54,662 nucleotides of DNA from Candidatus Pelagibacter communis (GTDB taxonomy: Bacteria > Pseudomonadota > Alphaproteobacteria > Pelagibacterales > Pelagibacteraceae). The stretch covers positions 1 to 54,662 of the forward strand of contig NZ_CVST01000011.1 in NCBI RefSeq assembly GCF_001180225.1, written 5' to 3'. Positions 50,282-54,662 of this stretch are shown one piece after another. The notes under the pieces are model-generated. The model searched no databases and was not told the DNA's origin. It was given only the letters and a program-made list of their open reading frames with translations. Made by a program: the position numbers and the translations under genes. Position 1 is the stretch's first letter. Each line of letters opens with the position of its first letter.

Positions 50282-51133
50282 ATGAATATATTCAAAAAAA
50301 CTATTTTAACAGTTCTAGCTTCTTTTTTAATCATCGGAAATGTTTCTGCTGAGAGAATTAAAATTGGAACTGAAGGTGCTTATCCTCCATGGAATTCAAA
50401 AGATGCTTCTGGCAATTTAATTGGATTTGAGGTTGAGTTAGCTCAAGAGCTTTGTAAAATTATGAAGTATGAGTGTACAATCGTTGAGCAAGATTGGGAC
50501 GGAATGATACCTGCGTTAGTAATGAGAAAATTCGATGCAATCATGGCCGGTATGTCTATTACAGATGAAAGAAAGAAAACAATTACTTTCTCACAAGGTT
50601 ATGCTGATGAAGTTGCATCTCTTGCTGTAATGAAAGGTTCAAGCTTAGAAGGCATAGATACACCAGAAGGTATCAATTTATCTTTAGGTGGTTCTAGTGT
50701 TAAAAAAGCACTTAAAACTCTAACAGATGCTCTTGCTGGAAAAACAGTCTGTACTCAAACAGGAACAATTCACCAAAACTTTTTAGAGTCTGGTGATGTT
50801 GGAAGTGTAAATGTTAGAACTTATAAAACTCAAGACGAGGTTAATTTAGATTTAACTTCTGGAAGATGTGATGTTGCATTAGCTGCAGCAGTAGCATTTA
50901 CAGACTACGCAGATAAATCTGGTAAACCAGTTGTTTTAGTTGGACCAACTTTTTCAGGTGGGGCATTTGGAAATGGAGTTGGTGTTGGAATCAGACAAGC
51001 TAGTGATAGCAAAATTGGAAAAAGAGATGCTAAAATCTTAAAAGATTTCAATAAAGCAATTAACAAAGCTAGAAAACAAGGAATAATTAGCAAACTTGCA
51101 ATTAAACATTTTGGTTTCGACGCTTCTATGTAA
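50282..51133 (+). CDS. Polar amino acid-type ABC transporter binding protein
   Basis: A 283-residue family 3 binding protein with a signal peptide (TILTVLASFLIIGNVSA, cut near residue 24). The family landmarks are KIGTEGAYPPWNSKDASGNLIGFEVEL, the ligand-contact segment DWDGMIPALVMRKFDAIMAGMSIT and GVGVGIRQ. The mature start is typical of lysine/arginine/ornithine/histidine or octopine binders, and its position next to polyamine genes would suit a basic amino acid. Ribosome site AAGGAGA precedes the ATG. A hairpin follows the stop codon. Confidence 0.9.
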   Translation: MNIFKKTILTVLASFLIIGNVSAERIKIGTEGAYPPWNSKDASGNLIGFEVELAQELCKIMKYECTIVEQDWDGMIPALVMRKFDAIMAGMSITDERKKTITFSQGYADEVASLAVMKGSSLEGIDTPEGINLSLGGSSVKKALKTLTDALAGKTVCTQTGTIHQNFLESGDVGSVNVRTYKTQDEVNLDLTSGRCDVALAAAVAFTDYADKSGKPVVLVGPTFSGGAFGNGVGVGIRQASDSKIGKRDAKILKDFNKAINKARKQGIISKLAIKHFGFDASM

Positions 51134-51147
51134 TTAATTTTGGATTT

Positions 51148-51170
51148 GGCGACTATAATATATAGTCGCC
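51148..51170 (+). terminator. Intercistronic hairpin behind the amino-acid-type binding protein gene
   Basis: Perfect 10-base-pair stem (GGCGACTATA with TATAGTCGCC) with a 3-base loop, 14 bases after the binding-protein stop and 7 bases before the permease ATG. No U-run follows, so it should not stop transcription fully. So close to the next start it could also hide the permease ribosome site. Confidence 0.75.
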
Positions 51171-51177
51171 AGTCTAT

Positions 51178-51870
51178 ATGGAACTTCTTGCATTTGGAAA
51201 AACAGGTTGGGGCGACGAGTTATTTTATGCAACCTTGATGACTATTGCTGTATCAGTCACAGCAATGTTAGTTGGTTTTCTTTTTGCATTAATTTTTACT
51301 CCACTAAAGCTATCAAAATACAAAACTCTAAACTTTGTAGGTAATTTTTACACTACAGTAATAAGAGGTGTGCCTGAACTTTTAGTTATTTATCTTTTCT
51401 TTTTCGGTGGAAGTGGTGCAATCATGTATGTTGCATCAATATTTGGTTATTATGAATATATAGAGATTAATGCATTTATTACTGGTGCTGTTGCTATTGG
51501 TATTATTTCAGGTGCATATTCTACAGAAGTTTTTAGAGGCGCTATTCAATCAATTGACAAAGGTCAGTTTGAGGCTGCGAAGGTTTTAGGTATTAGCAAA
51601 TTTGGTCAATTCTATAAAATAATCCTTCCTCAAATGTTAAGACTGGCAATTCCAAATTTAAGTAATGTCTGGCAAATTACTTTAAAAGACACGTCTTTAA
51701 TATCAGTAACGGGTTTGGTCGAAATCATGAGACAATCTTATATTGCCGCAGGATCTACAAGAGATCCATTATTTTTTTATTCTTTTGCAGCAGTTTTATA
51801 TTTATTGCTCACTTACATAAGTATGAAGTTAATTAATAAATTAGAAGTCAAATATAGTAGGGGTTATTAA
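51178..51870 (+). CDS. Polar amino acid-type ABC permease (HisQ-like)
   Basis: A 230-residue permease with about five helices. YTTVIRGVPELLVIYLFFFGG is the conserved early segment of this family, and GQFEAAKVLGISKFGQFYKIILPQMLRLAIPN the EAA loop that contacts the ATPase. It overlaps the second permease by one base. No ribosome site is obvious, as the preceding hairpin occupies that position. Confidence 0.92.
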   Translation: MELLAFGKTGWGDELFYATLMTIAVSVTAMLVGFLFALIFTPLKLSKYKTLNFVGNFYTTVIRGVPELLVIYLFFFGGSGAIMYVASIFGYYEYIEINAFITGAVAIGIISGAYSTEVFRGAIQSIDKGQFEAAKVLGISKFGQFYKIILPQMLRLAIPNLSNVWQITLKDTSLISVTGLVEIMRQSYIAAGSTRDPLFFYSFAAVLYLLLTYISMKLINKLEVKYSRGY

Positions 51871-52547
51871 TGGATTTTGATTTAATGTTCACTAGCTTTC
51901 CAAAACTTTTAGGAGCAACTGTAGTTACTTTAAAACTTTTATCAGCGTCTTTATTTTTTGGATTATTTCTTGGATTATTTTTTGCAATTTTACGATTAAA
52001 CAAAAATATATTTATTAATAAATTTGCTTATGGATACTCATATGTTTTTAGGGGCACTCCTTTATTGGTTCAAATTTTTATTATTTATTTTGGTCTTGGA
52101 CAAATTGAATATTTAAGATCAACATTTTTATGGGTTGTTTTAAAAGAACCTTATTGGTGTGCAATAATTGCTTTTACATTAAATACAGGCGCATACACGT
52201 CTGAAATATTAAGATCTGCATTTCAAACTATAAAACCTGGAATTATTGAAGCTGGAAAAAGTTTAGGTATTTCAAATAAAATTATATTTTATAAAATTCA
52301 AATACCTATTGCGATTAGGCAATCACTGCCTGCATATGGAAATGAAATAATTTTAATGATGAAAGGTACTTCATTAGCAAGCACAGTAACGTTAATGGAT
52401 TTAACTGGTGTTGCTAAATACATCATATCAACAACATTTAAGCCTATAGAAGTATTTATTGTAGCTGGTGGAATATATTTGTTTATGACTTTTGTTATTC
52501 ATAATGTGATTAAGTATTTAGAAAAAAAATATAGTTTCCAACAATAA
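51870..52547 (+). CDS. Polar amino acid-type ABC permease (HisM-like)
   Basis: A 225-residue permease, partner of the preceding one. YSYVFRGTPLLVQIFIIYFGLGQIE and the EAA loop PGIIEAGKSLGISNKIIFYKIQIPIAIRQSLPAYGNE are typical. The operon stops here without the expected HisP-type ATPase; the next gene, one base downstream, is a dioxygenase. The ATPase must therefore be encoded elsewhere in the genome. Confidence 0.92.
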   Translation: MDFDLMFTSFPKLLGATVVTLKLLSASLFFGLFLGLFFAILRLNKNIFINKFAYGYSYVFRGTPLLVQIFIIYFGLGQIEYLRSTFLWVVLKEPYWCAIIAFTLNTGAYTSEILRSAFQTIKPGIIEAGKSLGISNKIIFYKIQIPIAIRQSLPAYGNEIILMMKGTSLASTVTLMDLTGVAKYIISTTFKPIEVFIVAGGIYLFMTFVIHNVIKYLEKKYSFQQ

Positions 52548-52548
52548 A

Positions 52549-53337
52549 ATGTATCTTTCGCAAAAACAGATTGATGATTATCAATATTATGGTGCAATAA
52601 TTATTAAAGATGTATTTAAAGATTGGATCGAACCATTAAGAAAGGGTTTTAAAAAAGTTTTAGACAACCCAAGTCAACACGGAAGAGAAAATGTGAATGT
52701 AGATGAGGGAAGGTTTTTTGAGGACTATTGTAATTGGGAAAGAATTCAAGAATTCAAAGATTGTATGTTCAATTCTCATGCAGGCCAAATAGTTGCTGAG
52801 GCTACAAATTCAAAATCTATACAAATTTTTCATGATCATCTTTTTATTAAAGACCCAGGAACAAATAAAGAAACACCTTGGCATCAAGATATGCCTTATT
52901 ATTGTGTTGATGGAGATGATACAGGAAGTTTTTGGATACCATTAGATGAAGTAAATAGAGAAAACAATCTTAAATTAATTTTAAGATCACATAAATGGCA
53001 AAAACTTTTAAGACCTACTAAATGGTCAAACGATCAACCTTGGTATGAAGACGATGACTCGTTTATGAGTCTTCCAAAAAAGGAAGAATTTGAAGAAGAT
53101 ATATTAATCCCTGATTTAAAATTAGGTGATGCAGTTTTGTTTAATTTTAAAACTGTTCATGGTTCCACAGGAAATCAAAGCACTAAATCGCGTAGAGCAT
53201 TTTCTATGAGATTTATAGGTGATGATGTTACATTTATTGAAAGAGGTGGTCCAACATCACCACCGTTTGATGGAATTAATTTAAAATCAGGAGATCAGAT
53301 GAGAAAGGATTGGTTTCCAAAAGTTTTTAGTAACTAG
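52549..53337 (+). CDS. PhyH-type Fe(II)/2-oxoglutarate dioxygenase
   Basis: A 262-residue phytanoyl-CoA dioxygenase-family protein. The iron triad is H112 and D114 (WHQDMPYY) with distal H204 (VHGSTGNQ), and R215/R216 is placed for 2-oxoglutarate. Members hydroxylate acyl chains, ectoine or small molecules; none can be picked from sequence. It is one base after the second permease, so the compound imported there may be its substrate. Its end overlaps the convergent DUF6165-like gene by 11 bases. Confidence 0.85.
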   Translation: MYLSQKQIDDYQYYGAIIIKDVFKDWIEPLRKGFKKVLDNPSQHGRENVNVDEGRFFEDYCNWERIQEFKDCMFNSHAGQIVAEATNSKSIQIFHDHLFIKDPGTNKETPWHQDMPYYCVDGDDTGSFWIPLDEVNRENNLKLILRSHKWQKLLRPTKWSNDQPWYEDDDSFMSLPKKEEFEEDILIPDLKLGDAVLFNFKTVHGSTGNQSTKSRRAFSMRFIGDDVTFIERGGPTSPPFDGINLKSGDQMRKDWFPKVFSN

Positions 53338-53716
53338 TATACTCTTTAATCTCTTTAATAGCAGAGCCTGTATGGTTATTCATCTCTAATTTTATTTTTG
53401 CACGATCATCATTTAAAAAATGAACATCTCTAGAAAGTTCTATAAATTTTTCTCCAAAATCTTTATTTTTTTCACAATCTCTTTTGTCATCTTCAATAAC
53501 CCAAAGTTTGGCATTTATATCTTTTAAGTCTTTAAATAATTTTTTAAGCTTCTCATCAGACTTAACATTTTTTTCTAACTGATTTTTAAGAATAGAATGC
53601 TCATTGTTTATAAAACTTAATTTTTCTGGGTCTTTAATTTTATCTTGTTTGATTTCTAATATTGAAATCTTGTCTAAAAGTTCACCAACAGAAATCTCGA
53701 CTATAATTTTATTCAT
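53327..53716 (-). CDS. DUF6165-like helical protein
   Basis: A 129-residue, highly charged helical protein starting with IIVEISVGELLDKISILEIKQDKI, the pattern I associate with DUF6165. The remainder is long amphipathic helix (LSFINNEHSILKNQLEKNVK, LKDINAKLWVIEDDKRDCEK) with probable coiled coil. Such proteins often lie next to sugar or glycosyltransferase genes, as here, where a GT9 gene is divergent after a 32-base gap. Function unknown. Confidence 0.72.
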   Translation of the reverse strand: MNKIIVEISVGELLDKISILEIKQDKIKDPEKLSFINNEHSILKNQLEKNVKSDEKLKKLFKDLKDINAKLWVIEDDKRDCEKNKDFGEKFIELSRDVHFLNDDRAKIKLEMNNHTGSAIKEIKEYTSY

Positions 53717-53748
53717 AAAACTTTATACTATGTTAAGTTGTTAGAAAT

Positions 53749-54615
53749 ATGTCTAATATTTTAATTATTAAACATGGATCTTTAGGCGATATAGCTCAAG
53801 CATGCGGGGCAATTCAAGATATTTCTGAAAATCATAAAGGAGATCAAATTCATTTATTAACAACAAAACCTTACTTTGAATTATTTAAAAAAAACCCACA
53901 TATTTCAAATGTTATTCTAGATAAGAGATTATCAAAGATTAACTTAATTTATTTATATTTGCTAATGAGAGAGATTAAAAAACATAATTTCTCAAAAGTT
54001 TATGACCTTCAAAATTCTAGCAGAACATCATTTTACAAAAATATATTATTTCCTAAAGCTGACAAAACCATTTGGAGTTCAACAGAAACAACACTTCCAG
54101 AAGGAACAACTAAAAAAGATTTTGATAAAGACTCTGTTCTTTCAAGATTTGATCATCAGTTAAGTTCTTCAGGAATTAATACTAATCATACAATGAAGCC
54201 TGACTTTTCGTGGAGTACAGTTGATATTTCAGAAATAAAAAATAATTACGAACTAGATAAATACATAATACTTTTTCCTTTTTGCTCACCTCATTTAACT
54301 ATAAAGAAATGGCCTTACTACAACGATTTAATCTCATTAATTAATGAAAAATTTGAAAATAAATTTCAAGTAGTTGTTGCGCCTGGACCAGATGAAATTA
54401 AAGATGCAAAAAATATAAATGCTTTATCTATTTTAGATAACGATAAAGCTTTAAATATTTCACAGTTAACTGGATTAATTAAAGACAGTTCATTTGTTGT
54501 CGCCAATGATACTGGACCCGCTCATATAACAGCACACTTGGGATCAAAAGGTATTGCTCTATTTGGTTCTCACACAACTCCTTTTAAAGTGAGCATTGAA
54601 AGACTGAGTTTTTAA
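53749..54615 (+). CDS. Glycosyltransferase family 9 (heptosyltransferase-like)
   Basis: A 288-residue GT9/GT-B protein. The start ILIIKHGSLGDIAQACGAIQDI is the ADP-heptose-type acceptor domain. Later KKWPYYNDLISLI and VVANDTGPAHITAHLGSKGIALFGSHTTPFKVSIE are the nucleotide-sugar-binding motifs. It would add a heptose or related sugar to a cell-surface glycolipid. The frame stops right after the last motif, about 20 or more residues earlier than most homologues; dropping one T in the T5 run before the stop gives only a few more residues. The tail may be truly short. Confidence 0.83.
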   Translation: MSNILIIKHGSLGDIAQACGAIQDISENHKGDQIHLLTTKPYFELFKKNPHISNVILDKRLSKINLIYLYLLMREIKKHNFSKVYDLQNSSRTSFYKNILFPKADKTIWSSTETTLPEGTTKKDFDKDSVLSRFDHQLSSSGINTNHTMKPDFSWSTVDISEIKNNYELDKYIILFPFCSPHLTIKKWPYYNDLISLINEKFENKFQVVVAPGPDEIKDAKNINALSILDNDKALNISQLTGLIKDSSFVVANDTGPAHITAHLGSKGIALFGSHTTPFKVSIERLSF

Positions 54616-54662
54616 GATAAGGGATATGAATATTTAAAAAAGTTTTTAATTTTGAATAACCT

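Noticed and set aside
1..54662. CRISPR array, insertion sequences, integrase or phage genes
   Set aside because: No regularly spaced repeats, transposase, integrase or phage structural gene was seen, and base composition is even throughout.

Overview
The window looks like a piece of a streamlined, AT-rich marine alphaproteobacterial genome of the SAR11 (Pelagibacterales) type. This rests on the very low GC, short or absent intergenic gaps, genes that touch or overlap, many solute-binding-protein transporters and the kinds of pathway present (betaine/dimethylglycine, taurine-type amines, methylated sulfur compounds). It is an inference from style and gene content, since no phylogenetic marker was compared. 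There are about 63 protein genes, one tRNA, no insertion sequences, no CRISPR array and no gene-free stretch over 300 bases.

Layout. 1-4286 is a sugar-acid operon: beta-hydroxyacid dehydrogenase (cut by the window edge), SDR, fumarylacetoacetase-type hydrolase, enolase-superfamily dehydratase and SMP-30 lactonase. It matches the logic of the non-phosphorylative L-fuconate route. 4261-8255 holds PEP carboxylase, a CcdA-like protein and a flavin reductase. 8245-11155 holds a 2-oxoglutarate dioxygenase, a HisN-like phosphatase, DUF924 and DUF952. 11134-14227 is an unusual block of two EmrE-like proteins lacking the coupling glutamate, five small proteins (two exported) and a divergent membrane protein. 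14224-16286 holds cysK-cysE and a VOC protein. 16378-19965 is a complete glycine betaine/proline-type ABC importer.

19975-25175 holds a LysE exporter, an alpha/beta hydrolase, a HAD-fold protein with a degenerate nucleophile motif and a sugar-type ABC importer without an ATPase gene. 25261-33951 is a catabolic region of unclear substrate: a stand-alone MetE-like methyltransferase barrel, two SnoaL-like proteins, a bicupin, a rhodanese, a HisD-like dehydrogenase, a phosphate acyltransferase, a BASS transporter and a regulator with a probable self-operator. 34254-44157 has a TauABC-type importer with an Ldh-type dehydrogenase, and divergently an omega-aminotransferase, alanine dehydrogenase and a dimethylglycine-dehydrogenase-like flavoprotein. 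44187-45915 has a frameshifted TPR protein and a DM13 protein. 45974-50224 has tRNA-Met and a compact polyamine/methylthioadenosine unit: apt, mtnP, mtnA, class II aldolase and a fused SpeD-SpeE. 50282-52547 is an amino-acid-type ABC importer, again without an ATPase gene. The window ends with PhyH, a DUF6165-like protein and a GT9 glycosyltransferase.

The most notable observations are: a perfect hairpin directly behind all four ABC binding-protein genes; the SpeD-SpeE fusion coupled to a short MTA-salvage module ending in an aldolase; the two SMR proteins both lacking Glu14; the HAD protein lacking both motif-I aspartates; the one-base frameshift in a T9 tract; a promoter flanked by direct repeats in front of the regulator; and eight of nine convergent gene pairs overlapping at their stop codons.
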